Shown in pieces: positions 16,372 to 24,492 of a stretch of 64,000 nucleotides of DNA. Within the stretch, counting starts at the first letter, position 1; each line of letters opens with the position of its first letter. Position numbers and translations under genes: made by a program. The notes beneath the pieces were generated by a model. That model was not told where the DNA came from and did no database searches. It worked only from the letters and a program-made list of their open reading frames with translations. The stretch is from assembly GCA_963715655.1 (NCBI GenBank), contig OY970262.1, positions 930,001-994,000 of the forward strand. Reading direction: 5' to 3'. Source of the stretch: JANQPD01 sp963715655. GTDB taxonomy: Bacteria > Bacteroidota > Bacteroidia > Flavobacteriales > Schleiferiaceae.

Positions 16372-17704
16372 TATTCTCGGCATCAGTTTCGTTTTCAAGT
16401 AACGTTACTTTAATACGCTTTAAACGTCTTTCTTCCATACTTTCCACTCTAAATAAAAAGTGGCTAAAGGTTATTTCCTCTTTTACTTCAGGAAATTTAC
16501 CCGCCACCTCCAATAAAAATCCGGCAAGGGTATCTGCTTCGCCACGCTCTTCGGTAAAAATGTCAATGTCTTCGCCAACTACACGCACAAAATCAGTTAG
16601 GTGAATTTTACCTTCAAATATGTAGTTTTTATCATCAAGCTTACTGTACACTAGTTCGTCATCATCAAATTCATCACTAATTTCACCTACAATTTCTTCA
16701 ATAATATCCTCTAAGGTAATTATTCCACTAGATCCTCCGTACTCATCTACCACTACCGCCATGTGGATTTTTTTTTCTTGAAACTCGGTCAGTAAATCAT
16801 CAATTTTTTTATTCTCTGGCACAAAAAAACAATCGCGCATTAGTGCAAACCAGTCAAACTCGTCAGGTGCCTCAATGTGCGGTATTAAGTCCTTAATATA
16901 TAATACACCAAGTACCGTGTCAAAATTATCCTCATAAATAGGAATTCTGGAATAACCACTATCTAAAATTAGAGCCATCACTTTAGTGTAGCTCCATGTT
17001 TTATCTACACAAACTACATCCAGCCGTGGTTTCATTATCTGCTTTACCGTGGTGTTTCCAAATTTTACAATACCTTCTAAAATTTTCTGCTCTTCATCCG
17101 TAGTATCTTCATTAGCTAATTCTAGGGCTTGCGATAAATCATCAACACTTAAATTTTCTGAAGAACTTTGCAGCCGTTTTTCAATAAAATTTGTGCTGCG
17201 CACCAAAACTTTGCTAAGTGGTCTAAAAATAGTACGCATCATCATCATAGGGCCACTCATAAATACTGCGAATTTTCCTGGTTCTTTGTTCGCATATACT
17301 TTTGGTAAAACTTCACCAAATAAAAGTATTAAAAAGGTTATCCCGATAATTTGCACCACAAAGCCAACGGTGGGATATAGGCTAAAATCAAACGCTTGGG
17401 TGGTAATAAATGTGGAGAGTATTACAATACCTACGTTTATAAAATTATTGCTGATTAATATGGTGGCTAACAGTGTTTTAGGGTGATCTAAAAGAGCGCT
17501 AACTTTCTCAAAGCCAAGTTTGTTATTGTTTTTAATAACATCTAAATCCTGCGCTTTAAGCGAAAAATAAGCTACCTCGCTACCACTTACCAAAGCTGAA
17601 CCGATAAGCAAAATAATGAGCACCAAAAAAGGCACTATTAAACTGCCGTTTAACGGTTGAAGTATGGCAAGAAGTTGAAGTGTCGATTCAGGATCAGGAT
17701 CCAA
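16361..17704 (-). CDS. gldE: Gliding motility-associated protein GldE (CNNM/CBS/CorC family)
   Basis: A 447-residue membrane protein: a CNNM transmembrane domain (about residues 20-190), paired CBS domains (about 210-335, including MKPRLDVVCVDK and VVVDEYGGSSGIITLEDIIEEIVGE) and a CorC_HlyC domain at the C-terminus. The family resembles magnesium/cobalt efflux proteins; GldE is linked genetically to GldD in gliding. It lies between ssb (22 bp upstream) and gldD (11-bp overlap). Identity as GldE rather than a generic haemolysin-like protein rests on the gldD neighbour. Confidence 0.92.
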   Translation of the reverse strand: MDPDPESTLQLLAILQPLNGSLIVPFLVLIILLIGSALVSGSEVAYFSLKAQDLDVIKNNNKLGFEKVSALLDHPKTLLATILISNNFINVGIVILSTFITTQAFDFSLYPTVGFVVQIIGITFLILLFGEVLPKVYANKEPGKFAVFMSGPMMMMRTIFRPLSKVLVRSTNFIEKRLQSSSENLSVDDLSQALELANEDTTDEEQKILEGIVKFGNTTVKQIMKPRLDVVCVDKTWSYTKVMALILDSGYSRIPIYEDNFDTVLGVLYIKDLIPHIEAPDEFDWFALMRDCFFVPENKKIDDLLTEFQEKKIHMAVVVDEYGGSSGIITLEDIIEEIVGEISDEFDDDELVYSKLDDKNYIFEGKIHLTDFVRVVGEDIDIFTEERGEADTLAGFLLEVAGKFPEVKEEITFSHFLFRVESMEERRLKRIKVTLLENETDAENNEN

Positions 17705-17726
17705 ATGGAGGGTTTTTAGTTAATGT

Positions 17727-18173
17727 TTAAAAAGGTAAATCATCCTCTTCTTCAGCCGGCTCATTAAAGGTTTTATTGTCCTTTTTTGGTTGAGCATTAT
17801 CCGCATTTCCCGCTTCATCTTGCGCTCCTCCACCTTTCGGGCTGCCTAACATGGTCATGTTTTCAGCAATAATTTCTGTGGTATATTTTTTCTCACCAGA
17901 ATTATCTTCCCAACTACGGGTTTTTAAACGGCCTTCAATAAAAACTGAATCGCCTTTTTTCAAATACTTGTCGGCTATTTCACCTAATTTATTGCGCAAA
18001 ACAATGTTGTGCCATTCTGTATTTTCAACTTTTTGATTGGTTTGTTTACTCACGTACGTTTCAGAGGTAGCTATTGGAAATCGCGTAAGCGAACCGCCAC
18101 CTTCAAAGGCTCTAAACTCAGGGTCTTTACCCAAATTACCAATTAACATCACTTTATTTAACGAACCTGCCAT
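17727..18173 (-). CDS. ssb: Single-stranded DNA-binding protein
   Basis: A 148-residue SSB: an OB-fold over residues 1-110 (MAGSLNKVMLIGNLGKDPEFR start, EWHNIVLRNKLGEIADKYLKKGDSVFIEGRL), a flexible linker rich in Gly/Asp/Asn, and the acidic tail DDLPF that recruits partner proteins. It lies 43 bp after mutY and 22 bp before gldE, all one strand. Confidence 0.97.
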   Translation of the reverse strand: MAGSLNKVMLIGNLGKDPEFRAFEGGGSLTRFPIATSETYVSKQTNQKVENTEWHNIVLRNKLGEIADKYLKKGDSVFIEGRLKTRSWEDNSGEKKYTTEIIAENMTMLGSPKGGGAQDEAGNADNAQPKKDNKTFNEPAEEEDDLPF

Positions 18174-18216
18174 TGTATAAACTTTATAGTCAAACTTAAT
18201 ATAAACCTAACGTAAA

Positions 18217-19314
18217 TCAAAGCCCCAAAGGTAGTTGATTTTCGTCAAGGTAATTGCGTAATAATACGGGCATTGGTAATTCTAAAAGCCTCGTTTTGTT
18301 TACCCATTCTCCTTCAATTATCGGTGGGTGTTTAGTATCCTCCAATTTAACTTTCACCACGGTTGCCCATAATTTTTGATGACTAAGTAAATGAGGGTGA
18401 AGGGTTTTGTTAAACTCTACCGTAAAATTATCTGAAAGAACTCCTTGCTTTTGAGCTTCGGTAAGTATGTGTTCAATTTCTTGAGGACTATCAAATTCAA
18501 GTAAAGGAAATTGATACAAGCCTTGCCAAATATCATTTTCTCCACGCTGCTGTACTGCTGTATGTTGATTATGCATTACGTGTAAATAATAGAAATACCT
18601 GTTTCGTTTTGCTGCCGCTTTTTTTTTCACCGGCAAATCGCCTACCGAATTATGTTTATTAGCTAAACACATATCCTTTAAAGGGCACGCTGCACAGTGC
18701 GGTTTATTTGGAATACACTGTAAAGCACCAAATTCCATAATGGCCTGATTATATTCAGCAGGATTATTTTTATCAAGTAACTCCATTGCCAAAGCGCTAA
18801 ATTCCTTTTGTGCTTTTGGTGTGTTAATAGGCGTATTTATGTTAAAAAGGCGCGCTAATACTCGATAAACATTACCATCTAAAACAGCGTTTGGAAGATT
18901 AAAGGCAAAGCTGGCAATAGCAGCGGCTGTATAAGTACCCACGCCTTTTAAGGTTAGCAAAGTTTTGTAATCATTTGGAAAAGAGCTATTAAAATTATCT
19001 ACAACTTGATTTGCAGCAAAATGCATATTTCTGGCGCGACTATAATAGCCCAAGCCTTCCCAAAGTTTTAAAACTTGTTCTTGAGGAGCATTGGCTAAAT
19101 CCTGAACGCTAGGAAAAGCCTCTACAAATTTGAGATAATAGGGCAGGCCTTGCGCCACCCTTGTTTGTTGTAAAATAATTTCTGACAACCAAATGTGATA
19201 TGCATTTGAGTTTTCGCGCCACGGCAACGTTCGTTGGTGTTGTTGGTACCACTTAATTAAACTCTGCTGAAAGTTTTGTTTCTGCAACTTATTTGTTTTT
19301 GAAGCAATTAGCAC
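18217..19314 (-). CDS. mutY: A/G-specific adenine glycosylase MutY
   Basis: A 365-residue DNA repair enzyme that removes adenine mispaired with 8-oxoguanine. It shows the HhH-GPD core with the catalytic Glu in WLSEIILQQTRV, the HhH LKGVGTYTAAAIASFAF with the catalytic Asp in LDGNVYRVLARL, and a 4Fe-4S motif C-x6-C-x2-C-x5-C (CIPNKPHCAACPLKDMC). A NUDIX-like C-terminal domain follows. The start is taken as GTG 19314; a TTG at 19290-19285 region is an alternative. First gene of the unit mutY-ssb-gldE-gldD, divergent from HU. Confidence 0.95.
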   Translation of the reverse strand: MLIASKTNKLQKQNFQQSLIKWYQQHQRTLPWRENSNAYHIWLSEIILQQTRVAQGLPYYLKFVEAFPSVQDLANAPQEQVLKLWEGLGYYSRARNMHFAANQVVDNFNSSFPNDYKTLLTLKGVGTYTAAAIASFAFNLPNAVLDGNVYRVLARLFNINTPINTPKAQKEFSALAMELLDKNNPAEYNQAIMEFGALQCIPNKPHCAACPLKDMCLANKHNSVGDLPVKKKAAAKRNRYFYYLHVMHNQHTAVQQRGENDIWQGLYQFPLLEFDSPQEIEHILTEAQKQGVLSDNFTVEFNKTLHPHLLSHQKLWATVVKVKLEDTKHPPIIEGEWVNKTRLLELPMPVLLRNYLDENQLPLGL

Positions 19315-19340
19315 AAAAAAAAATCGCGCTTATGCTAATT

Positions 19341-19367
19341 TTTGTACATGATAATATCATATATTTG
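19341..19367 (+). promoter_or_regulatory. Promoter of the HU gene
   Basis: TTTG at 19341-19344 (-33) and TATATTTG at 19360-19367 (-7), followed by cacccct. The expected start of transcription is about 19374, giving a leader of about 38 bases. The box plus following bases (TATATTTGCACCCCT) is identical to the rplU promoter in this window. Confidence 0.7.
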
Positions 19368-19411
19368 CACCCCTCAAAAATACAGAGTTTAATAATTAAT
19401 AATAGATATCA

Positions 19412-19699
19412 ATGACTAAAGCTGATATTGTTACCAGAATTTCAGATAAAACTGGTATGGAAAAAGCTGACGTACAGGCAACTGTAGAGTCTTTTATGAA
19501 AGAAGTACGTAATTCTTTAGAATCAGGAGAAAACGTTTACCTACGTGGTTTCGGTAGCTTCATAATTAAGAGAAGAGCTGAAAAAACAGGAAGAAATATT
19601 TCCAAAAACACAACTATCATCATACCGGCTCACAACATTCCTTCATTTAAGCCAGCAAAAACTTTTGTTGACTCTGTGAAGAAAAAGGTAAAAGCGTAG
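19412..19699 (+). CDS. HU family DNA-binding protein
   Basis: A 95-residue histone-like protein: helices MTKADIVTRISDKTGMEKADVQATVESFM, then the beta arm with GENVYLRGFGSFIIKRRAEKTGRNI and the IPAHNIPSFKPAKTF tip region. It bends and compacts DNA as a dimer. It has its own strong promoter and is followed 4 bp later by a TPR gene, then the basic mini-gene and RNase G, a conserved order in this phylum. Confidence 0.96.
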   Translation: MTKADIVTRISDKTGMEKADVQATVESFMKEVRNSLESGENVYLRGFGSFIIKRRAEKTGRNISKNTTIIIPAHNIPSFKPAKTFVDSVKKKVKA

Positions 19700-19703
19700 T
19701 ATT

Positions 19704-20216
19704 TTGAAAAAGGGGCCGGTTATATTGGTTTTAATAGGAATTGCTATTGTTATAGCCATTTTTTTACTGCCAGTAACCCCTAAAGTTGATAAGTCTGATT
19801 TGGTGGAGCAGGTTGATACCACTTTGGGTGAAGAAAATCACGTGCATACGGAAGATGTAGATGCTGAGGTAAGGGCAGCGGTAGAAAGTTTAAGTGATAC
19901 TACTAAGCCACCAATGCAAGCCATACTTAAGTTAAGGAAGTTGGCAGAAGAGCATCCTGAAAATGTAAGTGCTAATTTCACGCTTGGTATGTTATCTATG
20001 CGCACCGCGCAATACGAAAATGCTTTAATGCGTTTTGATAATGTATTGGCTATTGCACCCAATAATACAGATGCTTACGCCATGAAAGCGCAGGCTTATC
20101 AGGCTCTTGGCAAAAACCAAGATGCTAAAGAAATATTAGAAAAAGCATTAAGCATTGCAACTGAAGATGAAAAACCTCAGTTACAACAAGCTTTAAACGA
20201 GTTAAATAATAATTAA
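19704..20216 (+). CDS. Tetratricopeptide repeat membrane-anchored protein
   Basis: A 170-residue protein starting at TTG 19704, four bases after the HU stop. It has one N-terminal membrane helix (about residues 5-23), an acidic linker and two to three TPR motifs (about 75-165, with ANFTLGMLSMRTAQYENALMRFDNVL and TDAYAMKAQAYQALGKNQDAKEILEKAL). TPRs mediate protein contacts. Specific role unknown; it lies between the HU gene and RNase G in one unit. Confidence 0.88.
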   Translation: MKKGPVILVLIGIAIVIAIFLLPVTPKVDKSDLVEQVDTTLGEENHVHTEDVDAEVRAAVESLSDTTKPPMQAILKLRKLAEEHPENVSANFTLGMLSMRTAQYENALMRFDNVLAIAPNNTDAYAMKAQAYQALGKNQDAKEILEKALSIATEDEKPQLQQALNELNNN

Positions 20217-20230
20217 AACATTACAGCATT

Positions 20231-20320
20231 ATGCCTAGTGGAAAGAAGAGAAAAAGACATAAGATGGCTACCCACAAACGTAAAAAGCGTTTGAGAAAAA
20301 ACCGTCACAAGAAAAAGTAA
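20231..20320 (+). CDS. 29-residue highly basic protein (AURKAIP1/COX24-like)
   Basis: An ATG frame of 29 codons, read by hand because it is very short. It starts MPSGKKRKRHKMATHKRK and ends RHKKK, with 18 Lys/Arg residues. Its composition and the pattern KMxxHKRKKRLRKNRHKK resemble the AURKAIP1/COX24 family, whose mitochondrial member is the small-subunit ribosomal protein mS38. In Bacteroidota the gene sits, as here, just before the RNase G gene. A ribosome-bound role is likely but inferred. It begins 14 bp after the TPR gene and is followed by two small hairpins. Confidence 0.82.
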   Translation: MPSGKKRKRHKMATHKRKKRLRKNRHKKK

Positions 20321-20325
20321 GTTTT

Positions 20326-20390
20326 GAGGTACAATTGCTACCTCGGCTTTTAAATTGAGCAATGCCAAGCACCCATTATGCGGTGCTTTT
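20326..20390 (+). terminator. Two hairpins between the basic mini-gene and RNase G
   Basis: A first stem gaggta/tacctc (20326-20331 with 20339-20344) and a second, aagcacc/ggtgctt (20367-20373 with 20382-20388), followed by tt. The second looks like a weak intrinsic terminator; with T-rich sequence further on (20401-20416) it may partly separate rng from the HU-TPR-mini-gene message. Confidence 0.5.
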
Positions 20391-20459
20391 GGTGTTTCTA
20401 TTCTAATTTTTTTTTTGATGCGCCATTTTTGTCATCAAAAAAAGTAAAACATATTAAAG

Positions 20460-22007
20460 GTGAGTACAGAATTAGTTATAAATTCTAGTACTGCCGATCA
20501 GGTAGCCATTGCGCTACTGAAAGATGGAAGGTTATCGGAGTTGCATTACGACAATTCTGAAGAGTTTGCAGTAGGCGATATTTACATGGGTAAAATTAAA
20601 AAAGTAGTACCCGGATTGAATGCTGCATTTGTTGACGTGGGCTATGAAAAGGATGCTTTTTTGCATTATCATGATTTGGGGCCTCAGGTAAATTCATTAA
20701 CCAAGTACACAAAAAGAGTACTTACCGGTAAACAGCGATGGTCATTAATTGATTTTGAAACTGAAACCGACATCAATAAAAACGGCAGTATAGATCAGGT
20801 ACTTAAAACTGGTCAAATTATTCCGGTGCAAATAGCTAAAGAACCTATAAGCACCAAAGGTCCGCGTATCACTTCAGAATTATCCTTAGCGGGAAGATTC
20901 ATTGTATTGGTGCCATTTTCTGACCGCATAAGCGTAAGCTCCAAACTGCGAGATAAGGAAGAAAAAGACCGATTACGTATTTTAATACAAAGCATTCGCC
21001 CAAAAGGGTTTGGTGTAATTGTGCGTACCGCAGCGCAAGATTGCAGTGTAGCAGAATTAGATGCTGACCTAAGAGGTTTGGTAGATAAGTGGAAGCAATT
21101 ACATAAGCAGATGCAACGGGTAAAGGCTCCGGCTCGCGCCTTACGTGAGTTAAATCGTGTGTCTTCACTTTTACGCGATGTACTAAACGATAGCTTTAAC
21201 GCCATACATACGGATGATGACGATTTGCATAATGAACTACGGGCGTACGTAAAAAGCATTGAGCCTACTAAAGAAAAAATGGTGATGCGCTACGATGGTC
21301 GCCTACCTATATTTGAGCATTTTGGTATTGAAAGACAGATTAAATCAGCCTTTGGCCGCTCCGTAAGTATGGGTAAAGGTGCTTATTTAATTATTGAGCA
21401 TACCGAGGCCATGCACGTAATTGATGTGAATAGTGGTAACCGTACCAACAGTAACGATAATCAAGAAGCCAATGCATTAACGGTAAATATGGCTGCGGCA
21501 GAAGAAGTTGCTCGTCAGTTGCGCTTGCGCGATATGGGAGGCATTATTGTAGTAGATTTTATTGATTTACACCGTAGTGAAAACCGTAAAAAGCTGTTTG
21601 AAAAGCTTAAGGAGGAAATGGCTACCGATCGTGCTAAACATAAAATTTTACCCCCTTCTAGGTTTGGACTTATAGAAATTACGCGCCAGCGTGTTCGTCC
21701 GGAAATGGATATTCAAACAAGGGAAGAAAACCCAGATGGATCTGGTGAAGTAGAAGCCCCTATTTTAATTGTGGATGAGATTGAAAACAAGCTTCAACTT
21801 ATAGCCACTCAAGAAAAAGATAAAAACATTACACTGCATTTGCACCCATTTATTGCAGCCTACTTAACTAAAGGTATGTTCAATAGCTTGCGCAGAAGAT
21901 GGAGTAAGAAATACAAGAAAAACTTAAAGGTGATTCCACGAGAAAGCTATAAGTTTTTGGAGTATAATTTTTACAACAGTAAAGAAGAGGTGTTTAAGTT
22001 TACTTAA
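20460..22007 (+). CDS. rng: Rne/Rng family ribonuclease (RNase G type)
   Basis: A 515-residue endoribonuclease of the RNase E/G family, close to RNase G length. An S1-like domain lies at about residues 38-130 (VGDIYMGKIKKVVPGLNAAFVDVGYEKDAFL). The catalytic metal-binding aspartates are in MHVIDVNSG and IIVVDFIDL. It processes rRNA and decays mRNA. The start is GTG 20460, giving MSTELVINSS as in relatives. There is no long C-terminal degradosome tail. A strong terminator follows at 22024. Confidence 0.94.
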   Translation: MSTELVINSSTADQVAIALLKDGRLSELHYDNSEEFAVGDIYMGKIKKVVPGLNAAFVDVGYEKDAFLHYHDLGPQVNSLTKYTKRVLTGKQRWSLIDFETETDINKNGSIDQVLKTGQIIPVQIAKEPISTKGPRITSELSLAGRFIVLVPFSDRISVSSKLRDKEEKDRLRILIQSIRPKGFGVIVRTAAQDCSVAELDADLRGLVDKWKQLHKQMQRVKAPARALRELNRVSSLLRDVLNDSFNAIHTDDDDLHNELRAYVKSIEPTKEKMVMRYDGRLPIFEHFGIERQIKSAFGRSVSMGKGAYLIIEHTEAMHVIDVNSGNRTNSNDNQEANALTVNMAAAEEVARQLRLRDMGGIIVVDFIDLHRSENRKKLFEKLKEEMATDRAKHKILPPSRFGLIEITRQRVRPEMDIQTREENPDGSGEVEAPILIVDEIENKLQLIATQEKDKNITLHLHPFIAAYLTKGMFNSLRRRWSKKYKKNLKVIPRESYKFLEYNFYNSKEEVFKFT

Positions 22008-22023
22008 GCATAGTAAAAAAAGA

Positions 22024-22054
22024 AAGCCCGTTTTGTAAAAAGCGGGCTTCTTTA
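22024..22054 (+). terminator. Terminator after rng
   Basis: Stem aagcccg/cgggctt (22024-22030 with 22043-22049), 12-base loop, then ctttatt. An intrinsic terminator 17 bp after the stop codon. Confidence 0.8.
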
Positions 22055-22102
22055 TTATGCAAAGTGCTTAAAATAGTAAGGGCTAAAGGCTATTGAAACG
22101 CC

Positions 22103-22110
22103 TACATTTG
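22103..22110 (+). promoter_or_regulatory. Promoter (-7 box) of the EamA transporter gene
   Basis: TACATTTG followed by cacc, 16 bases before the ATG at 22127, fits the Bacteroidota -7 element; no clear -33 TTTG was found at the right distance. Confidence 0.55.
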
Positions 22111-22126
22111 CACCTTATATACTTAC

Positions 22127-23065
22127 ATGGAGAAAGCTAAAAAGTCGGGTATTATTGCGTGGCTGTTGTTTATAAGTTTGGCCATTATTTGGGGCAGTAG
22201 TTTCATTTTAATGAAACGCGGACTTACAAGTTTTGATTATAGCCAAATTGGAGCGTTACGTATTTCACTTGCATTTCTGTTTACGTTACTCATTGCTTTT
22301 CCACATTTTAAATATCTCAGTAAATCTAATTGGTTTCCACTATTTTTAGTTGGGATATTTGGAAATGGATTGCCGTATGTGCTCTTTCCTTTAGCTGTAA
22401 CTAAGTTAGATAGCTCAGTTGTAGGAATCTTAAATTCTATGGTTCCGCTTTTTACTTTAATTATAGGTTTAGTATGGTTTAAACTAACAGTAAAGTGGAT
22501 GAGCGTATTAGGCATAGTATTGGGCTTTTTAGGTGCGCTTTGGTTGCTTGTGCCTGACTTAAAATTTGAGAGTGAAAAACTGATTTACGGAGCGTACCCC
22601 ATTATTGCAACGGTATGTTACGCAATTTCCATAAACGTAATTAACAGTAAGCTTAAAGCATTAAAACCGCTAACCATCACCCTTTTAAGTTTAGTTTTTG
22701 TTGGTGTGCCGGCTATTATCTACCTAAGTTTTACTGATTTTTATACCGTAATGCAAACAGATGATTTAGCGTGGCGTAACTTCGGATATGTGGCAATTTT
22801 AGGTGTAGTCAGTTCTAGTTTGGCCATCATTATTTTCAACTATTTAATTAAAAACACTGGTTCTTTATTTGCTGCCAGCACTACTTATGCTATTCCGGTG
22901 GTGGCTTTAATGTGGGGTATTTTTGATGGTGAAGCGATTGGTTTACAGCACGCCATTGGTATGGCTACAATTTTGGCTGGTGTTTATTTGGTAAATAAGC
23001 GCGGAAGTTTAAGAGAACGGATTGCGCGGGAAAACACAAGGCAAGGAGAAGTAAAAACCAATTAA
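22127..23065 (+). CDS. DMT/EamA family transporter
   Basis: A 312-residue protein with ten predicted membrane helices in two EamA halves (about residues 8-140 and 152-290). The opening WLLFISLAIIWGSSFILMKRGL and the LxxxxVPLFTLIIGLVWF segment are typical. Such proteins export or import amino acids and metabolites; the substrate cannot be told from sequence. It stands alone between a terminator and the Fic gene, whose promoter overlaps its stop codon. Confidence 0.9.
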   Translation: MEKAKKSGIIAWLLFISLAIIWGSSFILMKRGLTSFDYSQIGALRISLAFLFTLLIAFPHFKYLSKSNWFPLFLVGIFGNGLPYVLFPLAVTKLDSSVVGILNSMVPLFTLIIGLVWFKLTVKWMSVLGIVLGFLGALWLLVPDLKFESEKLIYGAYPIIATVCYAISINVINSKLKALKPLTITLLSLVFVGVPAIIYLSFTDFYTVMQTDDLAWRNFGYVAILGVVSSSLAIIIFNYLIKNTGSLFAASTTYAIPVVALMWGIFDGEAIGLQHAIGMATILAGVYLVNKRGSLRERIARENTRQGEVKTN

Positions 23066-23070
23066 TTTTG
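23063..23070 (+). promoter_or_regulatory. Promoter (-7 box) of the Fic gene
   Basis: TAATTTTG overlaps the stop codon of the EamA gene and lies 19 bases before the Fic ATG (23090). Confidence 0.5.
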
Positions 23071-23089
23071 TAGCAAATTCTTTTAGATT

Positions 23090-24445
23090 ATGAATTCTTT
23101 TTTATCTGAATTAGATAGACTTATAAACGAATACCGCCAAGTGCTTCCACTTGTTAACGGAGCTAAAAAAAAGTTTGAGGAAAAAATTCGGCTTGAGTTT
23201 AACTATAACTCTAATCACATAGAGGGGAACACTTTAACTTACGGAGAAACTAAGTTGCTTTTAATTTTTGATGAAACCAACGGAAATCACTCCATGCGGG
23301 AGTACGAAGAAATGAAGGCGCACGATGCTGCCTTTAATTATATAGTACAGATATCGCAAGATGCAACTCGCCCCTTAACGGAAAAAGAAATAAAAAATCT
23401 GAACGAGTTAATTTTGGTACGCCCTTTTTGGAAGGAAGCTATTACGGAAAGTGGTAAAGCGACTAGAAGGAAGATAAAAGTTGGCAGTTATAAAGAATTT
23501 CCTAATTCCGTGCGACTTAGCAACGGGGAAATATTTGAATACCCAAGTCCAACTGACACACCCTTCTTAATGAGTAAATTATTAGATTGGTACAATGCAG
23601 AACTCGGAAAAATGCACCCTGTAATATTAGCGGCCATTTTGCATTATCGATTTGTGAGCATTCATCCTTTTGATGATGGTAATGGTAGAGTTGCTCGTTT
23701 GTTATTAAATTATGTCTTAAGTAAGCACAATTTACCACCAGTGGTAATTAAATCTACCGATAAAGCAAATTACTTAAGGGCTTTGCGTCAAGCGGATGCG
23801 GGAAATTTAGAGCCATTCATTCAATATATTGTAAATGAACTAAAGTGGTCTATTAACTTAGCTATGAGTTCAGCCAAAGGAGAAAGCTTAGATGAAGAGG
23901 ACGATTTGGATAAAAAATTACAGTTGCTAGCCAACAAAGCAACTGCAAATAAAACGGAGGAGATACAGCAACTTAGAAATGATACATCCGTATTGTGGGT
24001 ATGGCAAAATGTTATGTTTCCTTTTTGTGAAATCACCGTGCCACGAGTTGAAAATGTTGCAAAACTCTTTTTTAAAAGTACTATCGAGTTCACTTTGGAT
24101 TATAGTCTAAAAGACCAACCTTTAGAAAATTGGAAAATAATTGATCACCACAAAGAAATTTGGTTTGAACAAAATAAAAGTGCTCAAAGGTTGGATATGC
24201 GGATTTACTTCAATCACTTCAAAAAAGCTGGTATAGAAACCTTTTCTATTCAAATAAATCAACCTTTTGTGTTATTACAGCCTGGATCTTACAAAGTTCA
24301 ATTTCAAGAGGGTAATAAAAATGTATATCTTAAATGGTTATATCACCAAAAACCAAGCAAACAAGAAATAAAAAGAATAAGTGATGCTGTGGTGGAGGAT
24401 GTTACCCATCAACTCGAAATAAATTTAAACAGGCTGGATAAGTAA
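23090..24445 (+). CDS. Fic family protein (probable AMP-transferase)
   Basis: A 451-residue Fic protein. The active-site motif HPFDDGNGRVAR lies at about residues 192-203, with catalytic His192. An inhibitory motif (S/T)xxxE(G/N) is present N-terminally as SNHIEG (residues 41-46), placing it in class II, where one helix in the same chain blocks ATP binding. Fic enzymes transfer AMP or other groups to hydroxyls of target proteins. The C-terminal 170 residues, after the Fic fold, are not recognised and may choose the target. No antitoxin-like gene is next to it. Confidence 0.93.
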   Translation: MNSFLSELDRLINEYRQVLPLVNGAKKKFEEKIRLEFNYNSNHIEGNTLTYGETKLLLIFDETNGNHSMREYEEMKAHDAAFNYIVQISQDATRPLTEKEIKNLNELILVRPFWKEAITESGKATRRKIKVGSYKEFPNSVRLSNGEIFEYPSPTDTPFLMSKLLDWYNAELGKMHPVILAAILHYRFVSIHPFDDGNGRVARLLLNYVLSKHNLPPVVIKSTDKANYLRALRQADAGNLEPFIQYIVNELKWSINLAMSSAKGESLDEEDDLDKKLQLLANKATANKTEEIQQLRNDTSVLWVWQNVMFPFCEITVPRVENVAKLFFKSTIEFTLDYSLKDQPLENWKIIDHHKEIWFEQNKSAQRLDMRIYFNHFKKAGIETFSIQINQPFVLLQPGSYKVQFQEGNKNVYLKWLYHQKPSKQEIKRISDAVVEDVTHQLEINLNRLDK

Positions 24446-24449
24446 AAAA

Positions 24450-24476
24450 AAGCGACCAAGTGGTCGCTTTTTTTTA
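24450..24476. terminator. Bidirectional terminator between fic and pdhB
   Basis: Stem agcgacc/ggtcgct (24451-24457 with 24462-24468), 4-base loop, A-run before and T-run after, so it can end both the Fic message and the convergent pdhB message. Confidence 0.9.
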
Positions 24477-24492
24477 TTCTAAAATCTCGACT

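Noticed and set aside
17049..17486. 145-codon plus-strand frame inside gldE
   Set aside because: Antisense to the CNNM domain of GldE; no recognisable motif.
20813..21259. 148-codon minus-strand frame inside rng
   Set aside because: Antisense to the RNase G catalytic region; Ser/Arg-rich translation typical of a shadow.
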